Shown here one piece after another: positions 16,542 through 24,760 of a DNA stretch of 35,663 nt (positions are counted from its first letter, which is position 1; each line of letters starts with the position of its first letter). The stretch is taken from positions 1 to 35,663 of the forward strand of contig JAEPND010000021.1 of assembly GCA_017643585.1 (NCBI GenBank). The letters are read 5' to 3'. The translations under genes were made by a program, and so were the position numbers. The stretch is from Maricaulis sp. (GTDB taxonomy: Bacteria > Pseudomonadota > Alphaproteobacteria > Caulobacterales > Maricaulaceae). The notes below the pieces were generated by a model, which was given only the letters and a program-made list of their open reading frames with translations, ran no database searches and had not been told where the DNA came from.

Positions 16542-16677
16542 TGCGATTCCATCATCGCGAGGCATATCGATCTCTCTCGCACCGGTACTCGTACTATCAT
16601 ACACAGACTTGCGGCAAGAATCTGGCCACAGCCGACAATATTTCAACCCTTCAAGGAAATGAGACTGAATTTGCTGA

Positions 16678-17301
16678 TCAGGCAGCAGCCGTCCCGTCTT
16701 GCATGGCTTCAGGAGGATCGAACACCACCGCGAAGCCATTGTCCAGAATGCGCGCCACACGCCCGGCCATTTCGCCAACCCTGACAGGCTCATCGAGCTT
16801 GGGGCGCTCCAGGCATTCAAAGGCTGCACCCGTCACGGAGACGTCTATGACATTGGCGTGAATCACCACGCCGTCGGAGAAACGAATCTTGGCCCGGCCA
16901 CGTCCCTGCTTGCGCGGCGCAGTCCGGTCCTCTTCCAATCCAAGACGGTCCTTGTTGAAACGCCAGGTGATGGTGTCAGCCAGTTTGTCCCGTTTCCGGT
17001 CAGTGGCGCTGAAGCGAAGACTGAATTCCTCACCCTCGCTGCGCACGACGACACCCTCCATGCGGCCGATGCCGTTGATCATCAGAATGATACGCTGATT
17101 GCTCGCCGGGACTGACCGGGCCATGACGCGTGCGCCACCAGGCGAGATATCGATCAGGCGGCAGGCGTGCTCGCCCTGATTCTCGCTCCAGAACCGACCA
17201 TGCAGACGCAAGGGAAGGCGGGCGTGCCGCCGTCTTTCGGCAGCCCCGCGGGCAGCGATCCGGATTTTCCGTCTGTCGAGCCGGTTTGGTTCATCCACCA
17301 T
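16678..17301 (-). CDS. Tandem PilZ-domain protein (c-di-GMP receptor candidate)
   Basis: 207 residues with two PilZ domains. Domain 1 (about 22-105) has the RxxxR motif in ERRRHARLPL and the DISPGG motif in CRLIDISPGGARV. Domain 2 (about 125-198) repeats the pattern more loosely: RKQGR, then VIDVSVTGAAF. Both key c-di-GMP-binding signatures are therefore recognisable twice. No output domain is attached, so it would act by binding a partner. In stalked alphaproteobacteria c-di-GMP controls the swim/attach switch, which fits the hfa genes elsewhere in the window, but the link is inference. The next gene upstream on the same strand is a PAS_5 protein. Confidence 0.88.
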   Translation of the reverse strand: MVDEPNRLDRRKIRIAARGAAERRRHARLPLRLHGRFWSENQGEHACRLIDISPGGARVMARSVPASNQRIILMINGIGRMEGVVVRSEGEEFSLRFSATDRKRDKLADTITWRFNKDRLGLEEDRTAPRKQGRGRAKIRFSDGVVIHANVIDVSVTGAAFECLERPKLDEPVRVGEMAGRVARILDNGFAVVFDPPEAMQDGTAAA

Positions 17302-17359
17302 GGGCGTTTCTCCATGAGTGAACCAGATCTAGCCAATAGGGGTTAAAAACCCTTTGCTG

Positions 17360-17920
17360 CTATCGGTCGTTTGCAACCAATTCTGCATTTGGCGCTCGGC
17401 CGCTGGCTGTCACGCCAAACAAATGTCCCGGCACGGCTGGAGGACGGATTTCTCTCAAGCTCGTGCGGACGACCGGACGGTTGGTGAAATCCTCGATATC
17501 ATCAAGCGGCTGGTAGAGGCCCAGCACACGATCGACAACGCCTTCAGGGCCTTTCAGGGGAAAGAAGCTGATCTCGACCGGCAGTTGATGCAGATCGATG
17601 GAAGAGGCACGGGCAACGACGGAGGAGGGCGAGGCGCCCGCCAGCGTTGATTCCAGCAGGGCCTGTATATGAGTCGCGTCATGTCCGCGCCACAGGCTCA
17701 GGAAATTCTGGTCCCGGAATTCGCGTTGATAGAGCTGGCAGAAATGCGTGCCCGCCAGTCGGAAGACATGATGTCCCTGGTCGATACGGCGCAGCATGAA
17801 CACATAGCCGAGCAGGGATGCGATGTCCTGGGGCTCAACATCGGCTCGCTCCGGTGTTGTCCCGCTCATGCGCAGCGTTTGCCAATAGCTGTGCAGGGCT
17901 CTCGATTGCGCGTGTTTCAT
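17360..17920 (-). CDS. PAS_5-family protein
   Basis: 186 residues, essentially one PAS-like domain of the PAS_5 (PF07310) type. The signature is LHSYWQTLRMSGTTPERADVEPQDIASLLGYVFMLRR, then FRLAGTHFCQLYQREFRDQNFLSLW. There is no kinase, GGDEF or HTH domain. Such stand-alone alphaproteobacterial proteins act as signalling partners; MopJ of Caulobacter, a motility factor, belongs to this type as I recall. GTG at 17941 and ATG at 17920 are both in frame; the ATG has GGAG at ideal spacing and is preferred. It lies 58 bp upstream of the PilZ gene on the same strand. Confidence 0.85.
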   Translation of the reverse strand: MKHAQSRALHSYWQTLRMSGTTPERADVEPQDIASLLGYVFMLRRIDQGHHVFRLAGTHFCQLYQREFRDQNFLSLWRGHDATHIQALLESTLAGASPSSVVARASSIDLHQLPVEISFFPLKGPEGVVDRVLGLYQPLDDIEDFTNRPVVRTSLREIRPPAVPGHLFGVTASGRAPNAELVANDR

Positions 17921-18105
17921 CTTGCACTCCGCTGGCGTCACAAGTTCGGGCAGTTCGCCCGTCGCCTCGTCCCGATTTCAAGAACGAGGCCATACGCGTG
18001 AGACGGGAAAGGCGATTTTCAAGCTTCCCTGATAGCGCGAGCCGGGTGAGCGGTGAAGCGGCCCGGGAGTTGCAGGAGAGGGGGCAAGACTAAGGGAGCC
18101 CCGCC

Positions 18106-19008
18106 ATGAGCGTATCAGCACGGCACGCTTTTATGATCGCCGCCAGCGCCGCAGTGAGTGTGATCGCCGCACCGACCGGATTTGGTGCAGCGAGCGCCTC
18201 TGCACAGGATTGCTGTCACCCGGCGCCGCCACCACCGCCGCCTACGCATTGCTGCGACCACGGTGGCGGGCACACGGTTAATGTTCCCAACATCAATGTG
18301 CATGGCGGCAACATCAATGTCGGGGTGAATGTTCATGCGGGCATCAACATCACGGCGAACGTCAATGCCAATGTGAACGCGACGGCGAATGTAAACGCGA
18401 GTGCAAATGCTGCGGCGGGCGCCGGAGCGATCACCTTTGTGGGCGGTGGTTCGTACTATTCCAACACGACGGCTCCGGCCGCGACCGCGATCACGGGACT
18501 GAATGTCGTCGGTCGCGAAGAGGAAAGCTACGAGTATTACGAGGAAGAGCGCACGCGTATCATCGAGGAATGGCGAGTCGTCCGCGCAGTCTGTGTCGAT
18601 GACAATGGCACGCCGCATCCGGCATCACAGGTCGATGGCGAAGTGCGCGTGGATGCGATCTTTGACGGTGAGCTTTACCGTTGCATGGCCGGTACAGCGA
18701 TGCAGGTGACAATCGGCTGGCAGGTCGACGGGCAGAACGTCTGGGAAGACGCTGCGACGATCATGTGCCGCAAGGGTGAAGCGCTGCGGCATACACCGGG
18801 CGGGCAGTTGTATTGCTCCACCCAGGAGCCGCGCCGAAACTGTAATGAGCGGTCATTGCTGCGCCGGTTTGGCCCGGGCGAGAAGCTCATCTTCATGCGT
18901 CGGGAAGAGCGATACATGGAACAATTGCGCCGCGAGGTCCGGACCGAGAGCCGCGAGACGATCTCCATGACGCTCATGCTCGATGGTGGCGTCGGCGGAT
19001 ATCGCTAA
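18106..19008 (+). CDS. Secreted Cys-rich protein with an Asn/Val repeat region
   Basis: 300 residues. A signal peptide (about 1-33, cleavage near ASASA-QD) is followed by a CC...PPPPPP...CC segment (36-50). A low-complexity stretch at about 58-104 is built of alternating Asn-Val/Asn-Ile/Asn-Ala dipeptides and free of charged residues. Then a Ser/Tyr/Glu-rich linker leads to a C-terminal domain (about 155-300) with five further Cys and many Arg/Glu. I do not recognise the family. The Asn-rich alternating pattern is what a beta-solenoid or amyloid-like surface protein would show, so a cell-surface role is plausible but not shown. GGGAG precedes the ATG. Confidence 0.8.
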   Translation: MSVSARHAFMIAASAAVSVIAAPTGFGAASASAQDCCHPAPPPPPPTHCCDHGGGHTVNVPNINVHGGNINVGVNVHAGINITANVNANVNATANVNASANAAAGAGAITFVGGGSYYSNTTAPAATAITGLNVVGREEESYEYYEEERTRIIEEWRVVRAVCVDDNGTPHPASQVDGEVRVDAIFDGELYRCMAGTAMQVTIGWQVDGQNVWEDAATIMCRKGEALRHTPGGQLYCSTQEPRRNCNERSLLRRFGPGEKLIFMRREERYMEQLRREVRTESRETISMTLMLDGGVGGYR

Positions 19009-19027
19009 GCTGATCCCGTTCGATGAA

Positions 19028-19058
19028 AAGAAAAACGCCGGCCCATGGGCCGGCGTTT
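19028..19058. terminator. Bidirectional intrinsic terminator
   Basis: A perfect 26-bp palindrome (19033-19058) forms an 11-bp stem with a minimal loop. Leftward it continues into TTTTTCTTTTC and rightward into GTTTCTGATT. It separates two convergent genes and should stop transcription from both sides, more strongly leftward. Confidence 0.85.
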
Positions 19059-19079
19059 CTGATTCGAATTCGACCAGCA

Positions 19080-19472
19080 CTATGATTCGCTGGAGGCTTC
19101 GAGTTCTGCCGCTTCCTCGGCCGCCCGCTCTGTGATCAGCGCCTGCGCAGCCTCGCGGTCTTCAACTTCCTCGATGGTGTCGATATAGCAGCGATAATTG
19201 TCGCGGGTGACAATGTATTCCGTGCGGGGCGAGAATACCCGGCCGCGCGTTGGCAGGCTGGTACCGATTTGCATGCCATAGCGCAGGCCATGGCAGCGAT
19301 TGGCCAGGGTCACCAGATAATAGCGACTAACGCCGCCGCGCAGGATGACATGCTGGTTATCGACCACCTGATAGCTGTTGATATTCACCAGACGAATGCT
19401 GTCCGCGCTGGCGGGCGCAGCCAGCACCGCGGTCGCAAGGCCTGCGGCGAGTAGAATGGATTTGATTTTCAC
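19080..19472 (-). CDS. DUF6491-like exported protein
   Basis: 130 residues from a GTG at 19472; an in-frame ATG 33 bases earlier gives a poorer N-terminus. GGAG lies about 10 nt upstream of the GTG. The signal peptide is MKIKSILLAAGLATAVLAAPASA, followed by about 85 residues with two conserved Cys (ANRCHGLRYG and NYRCYIDTIEEV), which is the pattern of DUF6491. The C-terminal 25 residues are a Glu/Ala-rich acidic helix. Periplasmic or surface location expected; function unknown. Confidence 0.75.
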   Translation of the reverse strand: MKIKSILLAAGLATAVLAAPASADSIRLVNINSYQVVDNQHVILRGGVSRYYLVTLANRCHGLRYGMQIGTSLPTRGRVFSPRTEYIVTRDNYRCYIDTIEEVEDREAAQALITERAAEEAAELEASSES

Positions 19473-19542
19473 GATCTTATGTCTCCAAAAAATCGTCCCT
19501 CGCATAGGAGTATAGCGAGGAAATGTGTCCGATCAAACTACG

Positions 19543-19557
19543 TTAACGGGAGATTAG
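19543..19557. promoter_or_regulatory. CtrA-like site upstream of the transglycosylase-like gene
   Basis: TTAA-N7-TTAG, one mismatch from the alphaproteobacterial CtrA consensus TTAA-N7-TTAA, with the extended TTAAC half intact. It lies 49 bp upstream of the next start codon. Weak on its own. Confidence 0.25.
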
Positions 19558-19605
19558 GCGGGGCAGGCGGACCATCAGGCCGATTCGTATTATCTGGAGG
19601 TCGAA

Positions 19606-20433
19606 TTGGTCGATCGCATTGAAACGCTCGATATGCGCGGATTTAACTCTGTGATCCGCCAGGCTGCCCGCGAAACCGGGGCGGATTTCGAGTTTCTGGC
19701 GCAAACTGCTGCCCGGGAGAGCAATTTCGATCCGCAGGCTCGAGCGCGGACATCCAGCGCTGCCGGCATGTTCCAGTTCATCGAGCAAACCTGGCTTGGA
19801 ATGATGCATCGCCATGGCGATACGCATGGGTTTTCCGACCTCGCCTCTCAGATCGAGCAGGGGACGGATGGTCGGTTCCGCGTCTCCGATACGGCCGCGC
19901 GAGAGCAGATCCTCGATCTGCGTCTCAATCCTGATGCGGCCGCAGTCATGGCTGGCGAGCTGGCCGCAGAGAACAGCCAGGTCATTGAAAACCGTGTCGG
20001 CCGTCCAGCCAGTTCCGGCGAGCTGTATGCCGCCCATTTCCTGGGAGCAAACGGGGCGGCGGACCTCATCGAGGCCGTGCGCGATAATCCGCGACAGGGA
20101 GCAGCTCACCTTTTCCCGGCTGCTGCGGCGGCCAATCGCAATATGTTCTATGACGGTGCTCGCCCTGTCACGGCAGCCCAGTTGCTCGGCCGGCTCACCG
20201 GTGAAGCCGAGTCGGCGCTGGCACAAGCGGGCGACCCAACCGATAACGGTTCAGCGGGCAGGGCGGTTGACGTCAATAAAGATTTTGTCGGTTCAGCACC
20301 GGTTCGCAGCGGTCAGTTCGGTTTTCTGGGTACTGGCTATCTAGCCTCCACGGGAGGTGAACTGACGCCGACCCTGGTCGAGATCCTCGCCTCGCTGGAT
20401 GCTCCGGCTGCGGGGCGACGCGATGACCGTTAA
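19606..20433 (+). CDS. Lytic-transglycosylase-like protein (SLT fold)
   Basis: 275 residues. About residues 10-75 and 130-150 match the soluble-lytic-transglycosylase fold: the catalytic Glu in TAARESNFDPQARARTSSAAGMFQFIEQTWLGM, then GELYAAHFLGANGA further on. It would cleave peptidoglycan glycan strands, perhaps to make room for an envelope appendage. No signal peptide is evident, so export, if any, would use another route, as for some flagellar or pilus-associated enzymes. The start is TTG at 19606, preceded by GGAGG at good spacing; an in-frame stop lies just upstream. It is followed by a DUF2336 gene on the same strand. Confidence 0.8.
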   Translation: MVDRIETLDMRGFNSVIRQAARETGADFEFLAQTAARESNFDPQARARTSSAAGMFQFIEQTWLGMMHRHGDTHGFSDLASQIEQGTDGRFRVSDTAAREQILDLRLNPDAAAVMAGELAAENSQVIENRVGRPASSGELYAAHFLGANGAADLIEAVRDNPRQGAAHLFPAAAAANRNMFYDGARPVTAAQLLGRLTGEAESALAQAGDPTDNGSAGRAVDVNKDFVGSAPVRSGQFGFLGTGYLASTGGELTPTLVEILASLDAPAAGRRDDR

Positions 20434-20518
20434 GGCTTAACCGCGCCTCGGTCTGAAAAGGTTTCGTTAAGCATGCCATCGCTAAACTCTCGCAAGATCC
20501 GTTTCTTGTGAGATAGCC

Positions 20519-21655
20519 ATGGCTGTAGTTGCACTTCGAAATCGACTGACAGACACCGATATTCGTCGCCTTGTGAAAGGTGGAGATGACGACGAGCGCG
20601 CCAATGCAGCGCGCAAGATCTGTCGTCTGATTGACGCTGCTCCCCTTCAGGGCGAGGAAAGCCAGGCGGCGTCAGGAATTCTTCAGCTGATTATCCAGGA
20701 TTCTGCCGAGCTGGTGCGCCGCGCGCTGGCGGTCACGCTGCGGCAATCGAAGAATCTGCCTCACGATATCGCCATGCGCCTCGCAGCGGATGTGGAAGAG
20801 GTCGCAACGCCGATCCTGCTGTCCTCCCCCGTGCTCGACGAGGACGACCTAACCCGTCTGGTGGAGACCTCCGATGGTGGCAAGCTTTGCGCGATTGCCG
20901 CACGTGAACATGTGCCGGCGATCGTTGTCGAGGCCATTATCGACAAGGGTGAGGAGAAGTCGGTGGGCATTGCCGCGAGCAATGATGGCGCCGAATTCAG
21001 CCAGGACGCCTACGAAAAAGCCTTCGCCAGCTTCTGTGAAAACCAGGGTGTGATGGAAGCCTTCGTGGCGCGATCCACATTACCACTGGCGGTGACGGAA
21101 AAACTGATCGCTCATATCAGTGACGAGGCCATGCAGCGCCTTGTCGCCAAGCACGCCTTGCCGCCACAGCTCGCTGTAGAGCTGGCCGAAGATGCGCGTG
21201 AGCGGGCCACTGTTGACCTGGTCGAGCAGGCCGGTCTGGCTCACGATCCACAGCATTTTGTCCAGCAATTGCGGATGAATGGTCGCCTGACGCCGTCACT
21301 TGTCCTGCGTGCAATGCTGTGTGGCCATGTTGCCTTCGTTGAACACGCATTTGCCGAGCTTGCCGGGGTTACCCACGCGCGGGCGTGGTTGCTGGTGCAT
21401 GATGCGGGGCCGCTGGGACTGCGCGCCATTTATGACCGTACAGGCATGCCGCCGCGTCTCTATCCGGCCTTCCGTGCTTCAATCGATATCTTCCATTCCA
21501 TGGAGATGCCGCATGACCCGCAGGGGCGGGAGCATTTCAAGGCGACCCTGGCCGAGCGCGCCATCACGCGTTTCCAGGGCATTCCGGAGGAAGACCTGGA
21601 CTATGTGCTTGATCGTTTGCATGCCGCGCCTGCGGAGTTGCGCGAAGCCAGCTGA
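20519..21655 (+). CDS. DUF2336 protein (first copy)
   Basis: 378 residues, almost entirely alpha-helical, with HEAT-like helical pairs in which ALA/LAV motifs recur. It begins with LTDTDIRRLVKGGDDDERANAARKICRLID, and conserved stretches such as LSSPVLDEDDLTRLVE and IAAREHVPAIVVEAIIDKG identify DUF2336, a family found in alphaproteobacteria with no settled biochemical role. It is cytoplasmic. A second DUF2336 gene lies 2 kb away on the other strand, with an Hpt-like/CheY-like pair and nadK between them, which suggests a signalling connection. Confidence 0.88.
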   Translation: MAVVALRNRLTDTDIRRLVKGGDDDERANAARKICRLIDAAPLQGEESQAASGILQLIIQDSAELVRRALAVTLRQSKNLPHDIAMRLAADVEEVATPILLSSPVLDEDDLTRLVETSDGGKLCAIAAREHVPAIVVEAIIDKGEEKSVGIAASNDGAEFSQDAYEKAFASFCENQGVMEAFVARSTLPLAVTEKLIAHISDEAMQRLVAKHALPPQLAVELAEDARERATVDLVEQAGLAHDPQHFVQQLRMNGRLTPSLVLRAMLCGHVAFVEHAFAELAGVTHARAWLLVHDAGPLGLRAIYDRTGMPPRLYPAFRASIDIFHSMEMPHDPQGREHFKATLAERAITRFQGIPEEDLDYVLDRLHAAPAELREAS

Positions 21656-21679
21656 TCCAATCTGCATTTCAGACACATA

Positions 21680-21706
21680 AAGGCGCCTGACGGGCGCCTT
21701 TTCTTG
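21680..21706. terminator. Intrinsic terminator between convergent DUF2336 and Hpt-like genes
   Basis: AAGGCGCC (21680-21687) pairs with GGCGCCTT (21693-21700) around a 5-nt loop. Rightward it is followed by TTCTTG and leftward by TTATGTG, so it can serve both genes, best the rightward one. Confidence 0.85.
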
Positions 21707-21723
21707 TGCCGCAATCGGGTCGC

Positions 21724-22224
21724 CTAGTCGGTGTCCCAGGGCTTGGCGAATTCGCTGGATTGAACTTCCAGCTCTTCCGCGAGGGCCGCAGCCACAGCGT
21801 CATTCGTATCACGAATATTCTGGCTCAGCGCGGCGCGGATGGCGTTGACGTGGGCCAGGGCGAGCGCCTTCGATGCCTGCTGTCGCTTTTCGTCCATATC
21901 GATCAGCTTGGTCAGTGACGCCGCCAGGCGCGTGATGATCGGGAATTCATAGGTGAAACCAACGCCCCGCAAATCGTGAGCGCGGATAAAGAGCTGCTCG
22001 CCCTCGTCGCCCTTGAGGCCTTTTTCGCGCACAGCCTTCGCTGCGTCTTCCAGCTTCTGGACCTCTTCCTCGAGCCAGTTGCCAAACTCGTGGCGCAAAT
22101 CCTTGATCGCGTCTTCAGCTTTCTCGATCAGGTGCAGGTCGCCCGCACTGATGGGGCCACCGATCTTGATCTGAAGCATGTTCGGTGGATTGACGATTTC
22201 CACATCCGGATTCGGTTTGGACAT
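21724..22224 (-). CDS. Hpt-like histidine phosphotransfer protein
   Basis: 166 residues, helical. The motif AHDLRGVGFTYEFP centres on H83, the expected phosphorylatable His of an Hpt domain (HxxKG/HxxRG type). It is followed by a helix ITRLAASLTKLID as in alphaproteobacterial Hpt-like proteins, and an acidic coiled-coil-like region precedes it. It lies 10 bp downstream of a CheY-like receiver gene on the same strand with its own AAAGGA ribosome-binding site, so the two probably exchange phosphate or form a complex. No CheZ phosphatase signature is seen. The sensor kinase feeding the pair is not in the window. Confidence 0.8.
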   Translation of the reverse strand: MSKPNPDVEIVNPPNMLQIKIGGPISAGDLHLIEKAEDAIKDLRHEFGNWLEEEVQKLEDAAKAVREKGLKGDEGEQLFIRAHDLRGVGFTYEFPIITRLAASLTKLIDMDEKRQQASKALALAHVNAIRAALSQNIRDTNDAVAAALAEELEVQSSEFAKPWDTD

Positions 22225-22234
22225 CTTGTTTCCT

Positions 22235-22744
22235 TTACCTAGCGGCGAGCAGGGGGTGTGCAGTTGTTGGCCCGGTCCGGCTGACGGAACGTCGATCGGG
22301 ACCAAGGTAATCGCTGGTGTTCACGATAATGCGGTCATCTTCCAAGGCTTCGACAATCGTCGCAGCGAGGCTGGAAGAGTTAAATGGTTTCACTATGAAG
22401 GCGCTCGCGCCGGCTTGCTTGGCCGCGCGGATGTGTTCCCCATCGGAATAGGCGGTCAGCATGATGATCGGGACATAGGCGGCTGAACAGGTCTGCGGGT
22501 TGCGCACCTGGCGGACAAGGTCCAGCCCGTCTCGCGGTTTCATCTTCCAGTCCGTGATGATCAGATCAACATGCTTGCAGTCGATCAGAGACAGCGCGAG
22601 GTCAACGGACTCCGCCTCGTAGACCTTGGCGACGCCGAAGGCATGCAGGGAAACGCGCAACAGACCACGCAGCGCCGCATTGTCATCGACAATGAGCACC
22701 GTCTTGTTGGCGCAGCTCGTTTCAATCTTGCTTGTCTCGGTCAC
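22235..22744 (-). CDS. CheY-like response regulator (single receiver domain)
   Basis: 169 residues: a complete receiver domain (about 14-136) plus a 30-residue tail. The acidic pair is D20-D21, the phospho-acceptor D65 (TDWKM), the switch Thr T97 and the invariant Lys K119 (FIVKPF). The tail contains YLGPDRR (146-152), a motif common after stand-alone receivers in alphaproteobacteria. There is no output domain. Start is a GTG at 22744. Co-transcribed with the Hpt-like gene; likely polar signalling or chemotaxis-type function, inferred from context only. Confidence 0.92.
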   Translation of the reverse strand: MTETSKIETSCANKTVLIVDDNAALRGLLRVSLHAFGVAKVYEAESVDLALSLIDCKHVDLIITDWKMKPRDGLDLVRQVRNPQTCSAAYVPIIMLTAYSDGEHIRAAKQAGASAFIVKPFNSSSLAATIVEALEDDRIIVNTSDYLGPDRRSVSRTGPTTAHPLLAAR

Positions 22745-22792
22745 GTTCCAAGGCTCGCTGGTTATAGCTGATTTGAACGTAACTCAGGGTGC

Positions 22793-22807
22793 TTAACACC
22801 AGCCTAA
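22793..22807. promoter_or_regulatory. CtrA-like site upstream of the receiver gene
   Basis: TTAA-N7-CTAA, one mismatch from TTAA-N7-TTAA, with an intact TTAAC half. It lies 49 bp upstream of the CheY-like start in the short gap after nadK. Confidence 0.25.
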
Positions 22808-22812
22808 GCACG

Positions 22813-23592
22813 CTAACTTTCGAACTGTTCAGCCAGAATGCGTTCGGAAAGATTGTGTCCCTGGTCGAACAACATGGTCAGGGAAATATCCGAGGCCTCT
22901 TCCACCTCCACCCGACACACCTCCCGGAATTCCTTGTTGTCGGCCACCGCAGAGACAGGCCTGTGAGAGGGTTCGGATATCTCGAAACCGACCTTGGCAG
23001 TGTGGGGCAACAGCGCACCGCGCCAGCGCCGGGGGCGAAAGGCGCTGATCGGTGTGAGTGCCAGGACGCGCGAATCAAGAGGCAGGATCGGGCCGTGGGC
23101 GGAGAGGTTATAGGCCGTTGAGCCAGCAGGTGTAGCGACCAGTACGCCATCGGCCTGCAACTCTGCGAGACGATCGGTTTCGTCGATCCGGATCTTGATC
23201 TTTGCAGTCTGCCGGGTTTCGCGAAGCAGGGAGACCTCGTTGATGGCAAGGGCCTCAAATCTGTTGCAATGCACATCCTCACCGCGGGCGCGTAGCGGAT
23301 GAATGCTTGCGGCCTCGGCTCTGGCCAATCGCTCGAGCAGGTCGTCCTCGGCATAGTCATTCATCAGAAAGCCGACCGAACCGAAATTCATGCCATAGAC
23401 CTTGGCGCCGGTGGAGATCGCTGTGTGCAGCGCATCCAGCATCAAGCCATCTCCGCCCAGGGCGACGATGATGTCGGCGTCGTAGACAGAGGTTGAACCG
23501 TAACGCTCTTCCAGCCGAAGCCGGGCGGCTTTGGCTTCCGGTTTGGGACTAGCGAGGAAGGCCAGGCGGGGATGGGTCGTCAATGTGCGCAC
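22813..23592 (-). CDS. nadK: NAD kinase
   Basis: Phosphorylates NAD to NADP. 259 residues, the short proteobacterial form. The active-site GGDG is at 46-49, followed by [11 protein letters not shown], then the NE(V)SLLR and [21 protein letters not shown] motifs that bind NAD. Start GTG at 23592, 18 bp after the DUF2336 gene that precedes it on the same strand; the ribosome-binding site is weak, suggesting coupling to that gene. Confidence 0.96.
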   Translation of the reverse strand: MRTLTTHPRLAFLASPKPEAKAARLRLEERYGSTSVYDADIIVALGGDGLMLDALHTAISTGAKVYGMNFGSVGFLMNDYAEDDLLERLARAEAASIHPLRARGEDVHCNRFEALAINEVSLLRETRQTAKIKIRIDETDRLAELQADGVLVATPAGSTAYNLSAHGPILPLDSRVLALTPISAFRPRRWRGALLPHTAKVGFEISEPSHRPVSAVADNKEFREVCRVEVEEASDISLTMLFDQGHNLSERILAEQFES

Positions 23593-23610
23593 TCACTTGG
23601 TGAGCGGCCA

Positions 23611-24678
23611 TTAAACCCTGCCACCGAGTTGACGCAAGACTTTCGCCGCTTTTTCAGGGCCGTACATGCGGAACACATTGGCGGCAGACGACATGGCATC
23701 GCCCTCCAGAGCCTGGTGCATGCGGCCGAGCTGGCGCAGCGCCTTGTGAACAACAGGATAGGCCGTCCGGTCGAGCGCCGCGGCCTGGCAGGCCAGGGCC
23801 GCTGCCCGCACTCCGCCCATGGCCAGGGCGACACGCCACTGGGGAACCGTGATTTCACAAAGCTCGGCGATCGCGTGATCGAATACGGCTTCCTCGCCCT
23901 TCTTCAGAGCAGACAGCGCGTATTGCCCGGTGAGGCGCCCATCCTTTGCCGCCGCCCTGACCAGCTCCGCGGCCTCGTTGTCTGCGCCCTCATTCGAGAC
24001 TTTCAAGGCGGCTTCGACGGTCAGTTCCTCGACCTTGTTCTTGTCGAGCCCGAAACGTCGGCAGAGTTCCTCGCGCCAGCTCTCGGGAAGCATGATGCAG
24101 AGCTGGGTGGCGTAATCGGTCGAAATGTCGTGGCGACGCGCCAGCGCCTCGCGCAGTTTGGGATTGTTCCGCGCAACCGTCAGGCAGATTTCCAGAGTGC
24201 CTTCAGAGATCTCCGCTGTATCATTATCGGCCAGGGCGCGCAGGACATTGGCTTCACCGGGTTCGGCCAGTGTTTCAGTTACGCGCAGCCGGAGATTGGA
24301 ACGCTTGGCCAGTATCAGGCGATGGTCCGGCGAGGCCTCTTGTGCGATGTGGATCATGTCCTCATCGGACAGGCCCTGGCCTTTCTTGATGATGATGCTG
24401 GCGATTTCCAGATCACGTGTGCCCAGATAGCGCAGGGCGGCATGCGGCGCCCAGTCACAGGCAGCCAGTTTTTCGGCCATGGCTTTCTGGGTTTCACCCG
24501 GGCAGGTCGAGGACAGGGTGACCAGCAACTCGCCCGCGACAGGTTCAGCGGTATCGCTCAACTTTTGAGCGATGCACATATCCGTGACCCCCAATGCAAG
24601 CTGGTTACGCTTGTCTGGGTCACGCATTTTTGCGAGAGCTTGAAGCGCTTGTGCTGGACTGCCTGTCATGAACGTCAT
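23611..24678 (-). CDS. DUF2336 protein (second copy)
   Basis: 355 residues, all-helical. Blocks LSDTAEPVAGELLVTLSS, LAEPGEANVLRALADNDTAEIS and ISTDYATQLCIMLPESWREEL match the DUF2336 plan, though it is clearly diverged from the copy at 20.5 kb. It is first in a leftward run with nadK 18 bp downstream. No Shine-Dalgarno sequence is visible before the ATG at 24678 (or before the ATG at 24669), so it may be translated from a leaderless or weakly initiated transcript. Function unknown; cytoplasmic. Confidence 0.85.
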   Translation of the reverse strand: MTFMTGSPAQALQALAKMRDPDKRNQLALGVTDMCIAQKLSDTAEPVAGELLVTLSSTCPGETQKAMAEKLAACDWAPHAALRYLGTRDLEIASIIIKKGQGLSDEDMIHIAQEASPDHRLILAKRSNLRLRVTETLAEPGEANVLRALADNDTAEISEGTLEICLTVARNNPKLREALARRHDISTDYATQLCIMLPESWREELCRRFGLDKNKVEELTVEAALKVSNEGADNEAAELVRAAAKDGRLTGQYALSALKKGEEAVFDHAIAELCEITVPQWRVALAMGGVRAAALACQAAALDRTAYPVVHKALRQLGRMHQALEGDAMSSAANVFRMYGPEKAAKVLRQLGGRV

Positions 24679-24718
24679 TTAGTTTAATTGCCCAACCCCG
24701 TTCTTAGCGCAGATCAGT

Positions 24719-24733
24719 TTGAAAACTTGTTAA
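24719..24733. promoter_or_regulatory. CtrA-like site between DUF2336 and egtB
   Basis: TTGA-N7-TTAA, one mismatch from the CtrA consensus, in the 82-bp divergent region: 41 bp from the DUF2336 start and 28 bp from egtB. Candidate only. Confidence 0.25.
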
Positions 24734-24760
24734 TCCCAGTATTCAGAAAGCAAATCTCTT

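Noticed and set aside
20429-20441. TTAAGGCTTAA as a CtrA site before the first DUF2336 gene
   Set aside because: Spacing is 3 bp, not 7, and it straddles the stop codon of the preceding gene.
21724-22224. CheZ phosphatase as identity of the small helical gene beside the receiver
   Set aside because: No CheZ catalytic D-x-x-x-Q motif; the HDLRG motif fits an Hpt domain better.
23572-24687. A 371-codon plus-strand frame opposite DUF2336
   Set aside because: Antisense shadow; the minus-strand protein matches DUF2336 throughout.
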